Assembly (NCBI GenBank): GCA_030425705.1
Contig: JAUHZU010000004.1
Coordinates: 186,001 to 250,000, forward strand
Direction: 5' to 3'
Length of the DNA stretch: 64,000 bases
From: Phycisphaerae bacterium
Lineage (GTDB): Bacteria > Planctomycetota > Phycisphaerae > Phycisphaerales > Phycisphaeraceae
Positions 16,827 through 24,828 of this stretch are shown in pieces (the stretch's first letter is position 1; each line of letters opens with the position of its first letter). The notes beneath the pieces were generated by a model. That model did no database searches, was not told the DNA's origin, and worked only from the letters and a program-made list of their open reading frames with translations. The position numbers were made by a program, and so were the translations under genes.

Positions 16827-18128
16827 ATGGACCACTTCACCTACCGCGACGGCCGGCTGTTCTGTGAGGACGTGCCCGCGGCGGACCTCGCCCAAGCCGT
16901 CGGCACACCGGCGTTTGTCTACTCCAAGGCCACACTGCTGCACCACTACCGCGCGCTGCGGGACGCGTTTGCGCCGCTCGACCCCGTCCTCTGTTACTCG
17001 ATCAAGAGTTGCAGCAACCTGGCCATCCTCAGGCTCCTGGCCGACGAGGGCTGCGGCATGGACGTGGTCTCCGGCGGGGAGGTCTGTCGCGCCCGCGCGG
17101 CCGGGGCCGACATGCGCAAGGTCGTCTACGCCGGCGTGGGCAAGACCGACGCGGAGATCGAATTGGCCATCGGCGAAGGCATCGGCTGGTTCAACATCGA
17201 GTCCGAACAGGAGTTCGAGAACATCGCCGCGATCGCCAAGCGCCTGGGCCGGACCGCCCACGGCGCGCTGCGCATCAACCCCGACGTCGCCGACGCACGC
17301 ACCCACGCCAAGACCACGACCGGCAAGAAAGAGACCAAGTTCGGCGTGGACATCGAGCGCGCCCGTCGGTTCTTCAAGGCCTACGGCAAAGACCCGCACC
17401 TGCGGCTGGATGCGCTGCACCTGCACATCGGCAGCCCGATCTACTCGCCCGAGCCCTACGTCCGCGCGGTCACCAAGGCCGTCGCCCTCATCGACGAGCT
17501 GAAACACGAGGGCATCACCATCACCGCGCTGGACATCGGCGGCGGGTACGCGGCGGACTACGAGACGGGCGCGTCCCCCTCGTTCCAGAGCTACGCCGAC
17601 GCGATCGTGCCGCTGCTGGGAGACTTCAAGCGCGGCGGCGGGACGGTCATCCTCGAGCCGGGCCGGACCATCGCCGCCAACGCCGGCGTCCTGCTGACGC
17701 GGGTGCAGTACATCAAGCAGGGTGGGACGAAGAAGTTCGTGATCTGCGACACGGGCATGCACCACATGATCCGCCCGACGCTGTACGACGCCTGGCAGTT
17801 TGTCTGGCCGTGCGAGCCCGGGCCCGCGTTCGCGCCGCCCAGGCGCGCGAAAGAGATGGGCATGGACGGGCTGGCGCTGTGCGAGGTCGTCGGGCCGATC
17901 TGCGAGACCGGCGACTACCTCGCGCTGGACCGCCCGCTCCCGCCGATCGCGCGCGGCGACCTGCTGGCCGTCTTCGGCGCCGGGGCCTACGGCATGTCGA
18001 TGGCCAGCCACTACAACACCATGCCCAAGCCGCCGGAGGTGCTGGTCGACGGCGACCGGTACACCCTCATCCGGCGGCGCGAGACCTACGACGACCTCGT
18101 CGCCGCGGAGATCGACCCGACCGGCTAA
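16827..18128 (+). CDS. lysA: Diaminopimelate decarboxylase
   Basis: 433 aa. It decarboxylates meso-diaminopimelate to lysine with PLP. The fold-type III barrel carries the Schiff-base Lys60 in CYSIKSCSN, followed by GCGMDVVSGGE. LDALHLHIGS and LDIGGGYAADY are the phosphate-binding loops, EPGRTIAANAG follows, and GPICETGDYLALDR holds the catalytic Cys. The SIKSCSN version of the lysine motif, rather than AxKAN, is common in planctomycete LysA. An in-frame ATG at 16785 lies inside the -10 hexamer, so 16827 is the start. Confidence 0.93.
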   Translation: MDHFTYRDGRLFCEDVPAADLAQAVGTPAFVYSKATLLHHYRALRDAFAPLDPVLCYSIKSCSNLAILRLLADEGCGMDVVSGGEVCRARAAGADMRKVVYAGVGKTDAEIELAIGEGIGWFNIESEQEFENIAAIAKRLGRTAHGALRINPDVADARTHAKTTTGKKETKFGVDIERARRFFKAYGKDPHLRLDALHLHIGSPIYSPEPYVRAVTKAVALIDELKHEGITITALDIGGGYAADYETGASPSFQSYADAIVPLLGDFKRGGGTVILEPGRTIAANAGVLLTRVQYIKQGGTKKFVICDTGMHHMIRPTLYDAWQFVWPCEPGPAFAPPRRAKEMGMDGLALCEVVGPICETGDYLALDRPLPPIARGDLLAVFGAGAYGMSMASHYNTMPKPPEVLVDGDRYTLIRRRETYDDLVAAEIDPTG

Positions 18129-18155
18129 CGAGGCGGGCGGGTGGCCCGAACGTGG

Positions 18156-18161
18156 TAGCAT
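18156..18161 (+). promoter_or_regulatory. -10 hexamer TAGCAT, leaderless geometry
   Basis: TAGCAT ends 6 nt before the ruvB ATG at 18168. Confidence 0.4.
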
Positions 18162-18167
18162 CCCGGC

Positions 18168-19292
18168 ATGGCCACCGAGCGCATCATCTCTGCCGACGCC
18201 GCTTCGCCGCGCGAGGAGCAGTTCAACCTCGCGCTGCGGCCGCAGTCGCTCGCCGAGTACGTCGGCCAGCCCGCGTTGACCGACAAGCTGGCGATCACTT
18301 TGGAAGCCGTGCGCCAGCGCGGCGAGCCGATGGAGCACGTCCTGCTGCACGGCCCGCCGGGCCTGGGCAAGACCACCCTCGCCCACATCATCGCCCACGA
18401 GATGGGCACGCACCTCACCGTCACCGCCGGGCCCGCGCTCACCAAGCCCGGCGACCTGGTCGGCCTGCTCACCAAGCTCCAGCCCCGCGACGTCCTCTTC
18501 ATCGACGAGGTCCACCGCCTGCCCATCGCGCTCGAGGAGTACCTCTACTCGGCGATGGAGGACTTCAAGATCGACGTGCAGATCGACTCGGGCATGCACG
18601 CCAAGACGATCACGCTGCCCGTCCAGCCGTTCACCCTCATCGGCGCGACGACGCGCGCGGGGCTGATGTCCGGCCCGATGCGCAGCCGGTTCGGGCTCAG
18701 CCACAACCTCGAGTTCTACAGCGAAGCCGACCTGCTGAACATCTTGCAGCGGAGTGCGGGGCTGCTGGGGATGGGAAACGATGGGGGCCAAGGGGCCGAG
18801 GGGCCGGGGGGACAAGTGAGGGAACCGGAGGCAGAAGACTCGCAACACTCGGCCCCTGGGCCCCCGGGCCCCTGGGCCCCTGCGCTGTCCACCATCGCGC
18901 GTCGCTCGCGCGGCACGCCACGGATCGCCAACCGCTTGCTCCGCCGGGTCCGCGACTACGCGCAGGTGAAGCACGGCAACCGGCTGACCCCGGCCGTGGT
19001 CGATGAGGCGCTGCAGCTCGAAGGCGTCGATGCGCTGGGGCTGGACGAGCTGGACCGCAAGTACCTGCGCTGCATCGCGGAGGTCTACGAGGGCGGGCCG
19101 GTCGGTTTAGAGGCCGTCGCCGCGACGCTGGGGGACGACGCGGGCACGCTGGAGCAGGCGGTCGAGCCGTACCTGCTGCAGATGGGCTTCCTCGCCCGCA
19201 CCCGCAAGGGCCGGCAGCTCACACGCACCGGCGCGGAACACCTGGGCGTGAAGCTGAAAGCCCGCAGCGACGACGCGGCGGGGTTGTTCTGA
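18168..19292 (+). CDS. ruvB: Holliday junction branch migration ATPase with in-frame palindromic insertion
   Basis: 374 aa, longer than the usual 335-350. RuvB is the hexameric AAA+ motor that drives branch migration with RuvA. Walker A is HGPPGLGKTTLAH and Walker B is VLFIDEVHRLP. Sensor I (TLIGATTRAG) and the arginine finger region (PMRSRFG) follow. The C-terminal winged helix ends RTRKGRQLTRTGAEHLG. Between LLNILQRSAGLLG and IARRSRGTPRIANR, where about 12 residues are normal, some 40 Gly/Pro/Glu-rich residues (about 203-242) are encoded by a palindromic repeat. Reading frame and flanking conserved residues are intact, so the protein is probably functional. ruvA and ruvC are not in the window. 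Confidence 0.95.
   Translation: MATERIISADAASPREEQFNLALRPQSLAEYVGQPALTDKLAITLEAVRQRGEPMEHVLLHGPPGLGKTTLAHIIAHEMGTHLTVTAGPALTKPGDLVGLLTKLQPRDVLFIDEVHRLPIALEEYLYSAMEDFKIDVQIDSGMHAKTITLPVQPFTLIGATTRAGLMSGPMRSRFGLSHNLEFYSEADLLNILQRSAGLLGMGNDGGQGAEGPGGQVREPEAEDSQHSAPGPPGPWAPALSTIARRSRGTPRIANRLLRRVRDYAQVKHGNRLTPAVVDEALQLEGVDALGLDELDRKYLRCIAEVYEGGPVGLEAVAATLGDDAGTLEQAVEPYLLQMGFLARTRKGRQLTRTGAEHLGVKLKARSDDAAGLF
18784..18880. repeat. Palindromic repeat family E inside ruvB
   Basis: ggggccaaggggccgag at 18784-18800 pairs with 18848-18864 as an inverted repeat (16 of 17). Further ggggcc/ggcccc units extend to 18811 on the left and 18880 on the right. Base use here is unlike the flanking ruvB codons. 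The element is translated in frame. Confidence 0.75.
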
Positions 19293-19305
19293 ATGACACC
19301 GTGAT

Positions 19306-19376
19306 GCGCGGGTGACGCACCGCGTCCCGCGCGGGCTGGCGTGATCGGCGAGCAACACGGCACGTTGCGCGTCGCC
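19306..19376. terminator. Two hairpins between convergent genes
   Basis: 19306-19318 pairs with 19322-19332, and 19347-19356 pairs with 19364-19376, each with small bulges. They fill most of the 95-bp gap between the convergent ends of ruvB and the next minus-strand gene. No T-run follows, so intrinsic termination is uncertain. Confidence 0.4.
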
Positions 19377-19387
19377 CACGAAACGTG

Positions 19388-20095
19388 TCACGCGCTGACG
19401 TGCTTCTTCCCCAAGGGGACGAGGCCCGCGACGAGGACGACGGCGACGAGGGTGATGCCGAACGCCGGGCTGATCTGGCGGAGCGACGCGGGCTGGGCGA
19501 GCATGAGCAGGAGCCAGCCGGCGATCAGCGCGTAGCGGATCGTGACCAGCCGGCCGAGCGTGGGCGGCAGCACGACGCGTCGGCGGCGCTGGTCGGTCGG
19601 CGGGCCGAGGATCGATTCCACGGCGAACACGATCGCCAGCGCCAGCAGCAGCGTGGTCGCGATGCCCTGCAGCTTCTTAGCGTGTTCCTCGCGGCGGAGC
19701 ACCACCGGGCCCTCGGCCGAGAGCAGGTCGGCGACGCGCGCGGCGCGCTCGTCCGCGAAGCGGTTGTTGATCTGCGCGATCTGCTCGTCGCGGGCGGTCA
19801 TTACCGAGTCGCCCGGGTCGCCCACCGCGGCGTACTGCCGGATGATGTCGTCCAGCAGCTTCTCGCGTTCGGGGCTGTCGCTGTCGAAGGCCTGCAGCGC
19901 GTCGCGGGCGGCGTTGAACTCGGTCAGGTCGCCGCTGCCGATGAACACCCGGTCGTAAACATCGGGCGCGAGCCGGCCCAGCGCGGCGGGGCTAAGCAGC
20001 ACCCCCAGCAGGATCCCGGCGACGATCATGTACAGGTGCCGCTGGTCGGGCAGCGGCCAGAGGGCGACGGGTTCGGGGTCGTTGGGGTCGGCCAT
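19388..20095 (-). CDS. Hypothetical four-helix membrane protein
   Basis: 235 aa. One transmembrane segment near residues 22-42, a soluble coiled-coil-like middle (about 50-140, with FNAARDALQAFDSDSPEREK and DEQIAQINNRFADERAA), then three hydrophobic segments near 145-165, 187-205 and 212-229. No family recognised. It is the last gene of a minus-strand run that begins with the ECF sigma gene, but it has its own -10. Confidence 0.65.
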   Translation of the reverse strand: MADPNDPEPVALWPLPDQRHLYMIVAGILLGVLLSPAALGRLAPDVYDRVFIGSGDLTEFNAARDALQAFDSDSPEREKLLDDIIRQYAAVGDPGDSVMTARDEQIAQINNRFADERAARVADLLSAEGPVVLRREEHAKKLQGIATTLLLALAIVFAVESILGPPTDQRRRRVVLPPTLGRLVTIRYALIAGWLLLMLAQPASLRQISPAFGITLVAVVLVAGLVPLGKKHVSA

Positions 20096-20102
20096 GGGAC
20101 CG

Positions 20103-20108
20103 ATGATA
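20103..20108 (-). promoter_or_regulatory. -10 hexamer TATCAT, leaderless geometry
   Basis: TATCAT on the minus strand ends 7 nt before the ATG at 20095. Confidence 0.45.
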
Positions 20109-20129
20109 GGCGATCGTCGGCGGGGCGGG

Positions 20130-20492
20130 TCAGGCCGGCTGCATCGTCGGCGTGCCCTGCCGGGCGTGTTGCCGGGCGGCGCGGAGGACGCCGAGCATCA
20201 GGTCCACCGCGTCATCGAGGGAGTCGTGCAGCGCCTGGCAGTCCGCGCCGTCGCCGCCGACGTTGGCGTAGGTCTGTTCGAGCAGGAGCTGCCGGACCGT
20301 CGGCCGGAGCGCTTCGATCGGTTGGCCGGTATTCATCAACACCAGCTCCAGCAGCCGGGGCAGCAGCCACGCGACGGGGCTGGCCTGGAGGAAGACGGCG
20401 TTGGCGGCCCGGCCCGGCTCCGCGGCGCGGGCCCGCCGGCGGACCTCGTCCCGGAGCAAACACTCGGCCTGATGGAGGACTGCGGGTGACAT
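20130..20492 (-). CDS. Hypothetical small helical protein
   Basis: 120 aa from the ATG at 20490-20492, chosen because GGGAG lies 6 nt upstream; a longer frame starts at 20543 without such a site. It is predicted all-helical, with AECLLRDEVRRRARAAE, then LLPRLLELVLMNTGQP and a C-terminal helix ending ARQHARQGTP. No family recognised. It lies downstream of the sigma factor and its candidate partner. Confidence 0.55.
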   Translation of the reverse strand: MSPAVLHQAECLLRDEVRRRARAAEPGRAANAVFLQASPVAWLLPRLLELVLMNTGQPIEALRPTVRQLLLEQTYANVGGDGADCQALHDSLDDAVDLMLGVLRAARQHARQGTPTMQPA

Positions 20493-20666
20493 CCGTGACT
20501 CCCGTGGGGTGGAACCGGTCTCAAGCCGCCCCACCTCCTCCAAGTTAACGCGTCACCCCACCGCCACCAAGCAGAATCTACCCTGAATGGGCTAAGAAAA
20601 ATCCGCCACGCAAGGCGCGGCGGATCGGGGTGCTGGCGGGGTTTTTGGCGGCTGAGTGGCGATGCG

Positions 20667-21836
20667 TTACGGCACGAGGAACGCGTCGTAATCCGTGTCA
20701 TCCGTCTGGTCCGCGTCGCGCTTGAGGACCGCGCGCTGGGTCCAGATGTTGTCGTGGTCGTCGTACGGCGTCACTACCGGGCGGAGGACCCACGCGACCG
20801 AGCCGTCGGCCATGAGCACGTTCTGCCCGGCGTCGCGGTGGTTCTGGCTGGCGGTATTGTCCCAGCCCGGCAGGCGGGTGAGCCGGCCGTCGCGGATCGT
20901 GTAGAGCGGGTTGGTGTCGGCCATCACCGGGCCGTTGAACGCGGGCAGCCGCAGGGCGCGGGTGCCCTCGATGGCCTGGGCGCTGTAGAGCCCGCCCATG
21001 ACGAGGGTGGGCTCGGCGGAGGTGCAGGTGAGCTGTTCCTGCCGGAGGTAGCCCTCGCGTGGGAGGGTGAGCAGGTGGATCGCGCTGGTCGCGGCGGCGT
21101 CGCCGCGGTGGTCATCGACGAAGGCGGACAGCGCGCCGAAGGTCGGCCCGGCCGGCAGGCCTTCGCGGTGGTCGTTGGCGTACTGGGTGAGCCCGGTGCC
21201 CGCCTTGGCGAGGTTGGCGCGGCAGGTGGCCTGCTCGGCGTCGGCGCGGGCCTTGCTCATCACCGGCAGGAGCAGGGACAAGCTGATCAGGACCAGCGCC
21301 GCGACCGTGCCGGCCTGCCGGAGGCCGAGCGTCCAGCCCCGGTGAGGCGCGCCGGCTTCTGCGGCGGCCTGCGTGGCGGCCAGGGCCCAGCGTTGGCGTT
21401 CGATGTGGGCGAGGGTGCGGTCCGCGAGGCCGACGGGCGACGGTTCCGATCCCGGGCGATCGGTGTCCAGCAGCCTCAGCAGCGCCCAAAACGCGTCGCG
21501 GCGTGCGCGCAGGCCGGCGGGCACCGGGCCGTCTTCCGCGCCGGCCGCACGCTGGTCCATCAAGGCGTCCAGGGCCCGGGCGTCGCCGTCGCAGAGCGTG
21601 ACCCGGCCGGCCTGGGCCGAGCGGAGCGACTCCACCCGCGCCAGCGCCGCGTCCACCAGCGTGGCCGGCGGGTCGTCGGCGTGCCAGCGGCCCAGCAGCG
21701 CGAGGACCGCCCGCACCCGGGCGTCGCGCTCGGCGGGGGCGTGGCCGGCCAGCTCGCCGAGCGCCGCGTCGAGTGCGGCCGCGTCGGCGGGGGTCAGCGG
21801 GGTCCATCCGGGCTGGGGGGCGTCATCGGGTCGCAT
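20667..21836 (-). CDS. Sigma-linked membrane protein with pseudopilin-like C-terminal half
   Basis: 389 aa. Residues 1-165 are helical, Asp/Ala-rich and would be cytoplasmic. One transmembrane segment lies near 173-192 (VAALVLISLSLLLPVMS). The outer part resembles a planctomycete pseudopilin body: KARADAEQATCRANLAKAG (compare the SxARxxAxxxxCxSNL helix) and, near the end, NHRDAGQNVLMADGSVAWV, the H-x9-DG motif of DUF1559-like proteins. The prepilin cleavage site is missing. It follows an ECF sigma gene by 132 bp, so an anti-sigma role is inferred but not shown. It carries no zinc-finger HxxxCxxC motif. Confidence 0.6.
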   Translation of the reverse strand: MRPDDAPQPGWTPLTPADAAALDAALGELAGHAPAERDARVRAVLALLGRWHADDPPATLVDAALARVESLRSAQAGRVTLCDGDARALDALMDQRAAGAEDGPVPAGLRARRDAFWALLRLLDTDRPGSEPSPVGLADRTLAHIERQRWALAATQAAAEAGAPHRGWTLGLRQAGTVAALVLISLSLLLPVMSKARADAEQATCRANLAKAGTGLTQYANDHREGLPAGPTFGALSAFVDDHRGDAAATSAIHLLTLPREGYLRQEQLTCTSAEPTLVMGGLYSAQAIEGTRALRLPAFNGPVMADTNPLYTIRDGRLTRLPGWDNTASQNHRDAGQNVLMADGSVAWVLRPVVTPYDDHDNIWTQRAVLKRDADQTDDTDYDAFLVP

Positions 21837-21968
21837 GGGTCGGTCGATCGGGTCTCGGTAGGTCGCGGTACACGGTTCATCGGTGATACGTCGGCCGGGC
21901 CGGCCGGGTTTGCGGGAATCCGGGGGAATCCGCGGCGGTTCCCGGCCGCCGGGTCGCGGGGCCCCGGG

Positions 21969-22613
21969 TCAGGGGTCGCCCCGGTGGGCCGGGTCGTAGA
22001 GCGTGCCGTAGTGGGCCTTCCAGAGCTGGGCGAAGGTGCCGACGGCCGCGTGGAGCCGGCTCTTGACCGTGCCCAGCGGGATCGACAGCATCGCGGCGAT
22101 CTCCTTGTAGGCGAACTGGTGGAAGTAGGCCAGCGCCAGGACCTCCCGCAGGTGGTCGGGCATCTGATCGACCACCCCGCGGACCAGCTCGGCCACCTCC
22201 GCGTCGTCGGCCGAGGCGTCGGGCAGGGTGATCTCCGCCTCGAGCAGGTCGATAAAGCTCGCGCCGTCGGACTGGGTCTTGTCGATCAGGGCCGAGAGCG
22301 GCGCGGCGCGTTGGCGTTTCTGCTTGCGCAGCAGGTCGCGGGCCTTGTTCGCCGCGATGGTGAACAGCCAGGGCTTGAACCGTTTGGACGCATCGAACGT
22401 CGCCGCGGAGATGTGCACCTGCAGGAACGCCTCCTGGAACAGGTCTTCGGCCGCCGCGCGGTTCCCGGAAAAGCGGATCAGGAAGTGGAACAGCTCCTGC
22501 TCGTACCGCTCGATCAGTTGACGCAACGCCGGCACCCGCCCCTCGCGGTAGGCCACGACAAGCTGCTCGTCACTCAGGTCACTCAGCCCGCCCTGGGCCA
22601 GGTCGTCCGGCAT
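21969..22613 (-). CDS. ECF-type RNA polymerase sigma factor
   Basis: 214 aa from the ATG 8 nt below a TACAAT hexamer. Region 2 reads AAAEDLFQEAFLQVHISAA and RFKPWLFTIAANKARDLLR. Region 4 reads LALAYFHQFAYKEIAAML followed by SIPLGTVKSRLHAAVG, a helix-turn-helix that binds -35 DNA. The linker between them is longer than average and acidic. The downstream membrane protein could be its regulator. Target genes are unknown. Confidence 0.93.
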   Translation of the reverse strand: MPDDLAQGGLSDLSDEQLVVAYREGRVPALRQLIERYEQELFHFLIRFSGNRAAAEDLFQEAFLQVHISAATFDASKRFKPWLFTIAANKARDLLRKQKRQRAAPLSALIDKTQSDGASFIDLLEAEITLPDASADDAEVAELVRGVVDQMPDHLREVLALAYFHQFAYKEIAAMLSIPLGTVKSRLHAAVGTFAQLWKAHYGTLYDPAHRGDP

Positions 22614-22620
22614 GTAGGGG

Positions 22621-22626
22621 ATTGTA
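22621..22626 (-). promoter_or_regulatory. -10 hexamer TACAAT, leaderless geometry
   Basis: TACAAT on the minus strand ends 7 nt before the sigma factor ATG at 22613. Confidence 0.45.
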
Positions 22627-22832
22627 CGGCCAGCCGATCCGATGCGCGGCCGCCCGGGGCCCGGTTTCCCGCCTCCGCACGGCCGAGACACCATTTTGTC
22701 ACCGGCGTGAAACCTCCAGGACCTACACTCGTCTGTGGAGGGTGGGCATAAACCCACCCCCCCTACGCGTTACTCAAGTATCGTGACGCCGGACGCAACG
22801 ACGCCGGCCTACCCCTCCGGGGAGACCCCGCC

Positions 22833-23006
22833 ATGAAACACCCCAACCTCTCTTCCGACCGTGTCCTGGACCTGCTCGCCCGCCTGCGCTCCCGCCAGTT
22901 GGACCTGGCGATGCGCGGTAAGGTCGCGGACTCGGCCCGCTACGCCCACCGCGCCAGCAAGGTCCGCCGGTACTCCCAGCGCCGCGTCGTAGAAGCGGTG
23001 GCGTAA
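22833..23006 (+). CDS. Small basic protein, 57 aa (hypothetical)
   Basis: ATG at 22833, stop TAA at 23004-23006. GGGGAG lies 9 nt upstream, a good Shine-Dalgarno. The protein is helical and very basic (for example RLRSRQLDLAMRGKVADSAR and KVRRYSQRRVV), so nucleic-acid or ribosome contact is conceivable. It sits in an otherwise empty 438-bp spacer between the divergent sigma factor and aroDE genes. No family recognised. Confidence 0.5.
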   Translation: MKHPNLSSDRVLDLLARLRSRQLDLAMRGKVADSARYAHRASKVRRYSQRRVVEAVA

Positions 23007-23038
23007 CACCCGCGCCGCGCACGCCGGGCACCGCGGGC

Positions 23039-23044
23039 TATCCT
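23039..23044 (+). promoter_or_regulatory. -10-like hexamer TATCCT, leaderless geometry
   Basis: TATCCT ends 7 nt before the aroDE ATG at 23052. Confidence 0.4.
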
Positions 23045-23051
23045 GTCCGCG

Positions 23052-24740
23052 ATGACCCAGCTCTGTGTCCCGATCTTTGTTCATGACCCCGCGCAGACGC
23101 GCGGCGACGCCCGGCGTGCGCAAGAGGCCGGGGCCGACCTGATCGAGCTGCGCATCGACCCGATCGCCGAGCAGGCGCGCGGCGACGCGTCGGTGCTGGA
23201 TGCGCTGGTCGCGCTGGTGCGCGAGAGCCCGCTGCCGTGCATCGTTACCTGCCGGCCGGCGTGGGAGGGCGGGCAGGACGACGGGGAAGACGCGGAACGC
23301 ATCGCGCTGCTCGAGCACCTGGGGACGCGGTGCGCCGGGCACGGGCCGGCCTACTTTGATGTCGAGCTCGCGGCGTACCAGCGGTCGGCGAACCTGCGGC
23401 AGAAGGTCCACCTCGTCGCCGACCACCCCGGCCAGGACCCGCCCCGCCGACGCGAGCCCGGGCTGATCCTCTCGTCGCACGACTTCGAGGGCCGGCCCCC
23501 CGACCTGCTCCGCCGGGTCGGCGACATGGCCGACGCTGAGGGTTGCCGGGTCGTGAAGGTCGCCTGGCACGCCCGCTCGCTGCGCGACAACCTCGAAGCG
23601 TTCGAACTCCTCGCGGCCCGGCACAAGCCGACGATCGCCCTGTGCATGGGCGCGTTCGGCCTGCCGTCCCGCGTGCTGGCCAAGAAGTTTGGTGCGCTGC
23701 TCACCTTCGCCGCGCTCGGCGACGCCGACGCCACCGCGCCCGGCCAGCCCACGGTTGAACAGCTCAAGACCCTCTACCGCTGGGACCATATCGGGCCCGA
23801 CACGAAGGTCTACGGCGTCATCGGCGACCCGGTCGGCCACTCGATGTCCCCGGCGATCCACAACGCGGGGTTCACCGCCACCGGCTACGACGGGGTGTAC
23901 CTGCCGATGCGCATCCCGCCCGAGTACGAGCACTTCAAGGCGACGGTGGATGCCTGGCTGAATGACCCGCGCTTAGAATTCCGGGGGGCGTCCGTGACGA
24001 TCCCGCACAAGCAGCACCTGCTGCGCTTCGTCCGGGAACAGGGCGGCGAGGTCGAGCCCCTGGCCGAGCGCATCGGCGCGGCCAACACGCTGCACCGGCG
24101 CGACGACGGCACGCTCTACGCCGGCAACACCGACTATGCCGCGCTGCTGGACGCCGTGTGTGACGCCTTGAACGAGCCGCGACCGTCAGGGAGCGGACCC
24201 GCGCCGTCGTCAAGCCCATCCCAAGGGTCCGCTCCCTCACGGCCGCGGCTCGTCGATCGCGAAGCCCTCGCGGGGAAACGCGTCGCGGTGCTCGGCGCGG
24301 GGGGCGCGGCGCGGGCGGCCGTCGCGGGATTCACCCACTACGGCGCGCACGTCACGGTCCACAACCGCACGCCCGACCACGCCCGCGCGCTCGCCGAGGC
24401 CTTCGACGCCAACCACGCCCCGCTCGATGCCGTCGACCTCGACCAGACCGACATCCTCATCAACTGCACGCCCGTCGGCATGCACCCGAACGTTGATGCG
24501 TCACCGCTCGACTTCGGACACCGGGCGTTGGACATCGAGAACCCCCCGCTTGTCTTCGACACGATCTACAACCCCCACGAGACCCGGCTCCTCTGCGACG
24601 CGAAGGCCGCGGGCTGCCGGACGATTCCGGGGGTCGAGATGTTCGTGCGACAGGCCGCGGCACAGTACGCGCTGTGGACCGGGCACGATGCGCCGATCGA
24701 CGTGTTCAGGCAGGTTGTTATTGACAGGATGACTGGATAA
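23052..24740 (+). CDS. aroDE: Bifunctional 3-dehydroquinate dehydratase / shikimate dehydrogenase
   Basis: 562 aa fusion covering shikimate pathway steps 3 and 4. Residues 1-245 are a type I dehydroquinase: ADLIELRIDPIA, CIVTCRP, LILSSHDFEG (catalytic His) and CRVVKVAWHARS (Schiff-base Lys). Residues 255-562 are shikimate dehydrogenase: VIGDPVGHSMSPAIHNAGF, GASVTIPHK, GNTDYAALL, the NADP loop VLGAGGAARAAVAG and INCTPVGM. Residues 374-401, just before the Rossmann domain, are encoded by a palindromic repeat. The last residues and stop lie in a second repeat. Both active-site sets are complete. The fusion itself is known in some bacteria and in plants. Confidence 0.95.
   Translation: MTQLCVPIFVHDPAQTRGDARRAQEAGADLIELRIDPIAEQARGDASVLDALVALVRESPLPCIVTCRPAWEGGQDDGEDAERIALLEHLGTRCAGHGPAYFDVELAAYQRSANLRQKVHLVADHPGQDPPRRREPGLILSSHDFEGRPPDLLRRVGDMADAEGCRVVKVAWHARSLRDNLEAFELLAARHKPTIALCMGAFGLPSRVLAKKFGALLTFAALGDADATAPGQPTVEQLKTLYRWDHIGPDTKVYGVIGDPVGHSMSPAIHNAGFTATGYDGVYLPMRIPPEYEHFKATVDAWLNDPRLEFRGASVTIPHKQHLLRFVREQGGEVEPLAERIGAANTLHRRDDGTLYAGNTDYAALLDAVCDALNEPRPSGSGPAPSSSPSQGSAPSRPRLVDREALAGKRVAVLGAGGAARAAVAGFTHYGAHVTVHNRTPDHARALAEAFDANHAPLDAVDLDQTDILINCTPVGMHPNVDASPLDFGHRALDIENPPLVFDTIYNPHETRLLCDAKAAGCRTIPGVEMFVRQAAAQYALWTGHDAPIDVFRQVVIDRMTG
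24172..24253. repeat. Palindromic repeat family F inside aroDE
   Basis: Arms 24172-24200 and 24225-24253 are reverse complements at 27 of 29 positions with a 24-nt loop. The element is read in frame and gives a Pro/Ser/Gly/Arg-rich linker. It lies between the substrate-binding and NADP-binding lobes of the shikimate dehydrogenase part. Confidence 0.9.
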
Positions 24741-24808
24741 GCAGGATGAACCGGATCAAAGCTGGGTCCTCCCATCCTGTTGATCCTGCAACATCCTGTC
24801 ATCCTGTC
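24723..24808. repeat. Palindromic repeat family G at the aroDE 3' end
   Basis: Left arm about 24723-24758, right arm 24773-24808, built from a caggatNa-type word repeated three to four times per arm; pairing is imperfect with a one-base slip. The aroDE stop (24738-24740) lies in the left arm. It is followed by the aldo/keto reductase gene on the same strand. Confidence 0.8.
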
Positions 24809-24828
24809 TGAAAAAGGAATCGCAAACG

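Noticed and set aside
18784-18885. Frameshift or assembly error in ruvB
   Set aside because: The frame stays open with conserved RuvB sequence on both sides, and the extra DNA is a palindrome of repeat type rather than a scrambled segment.
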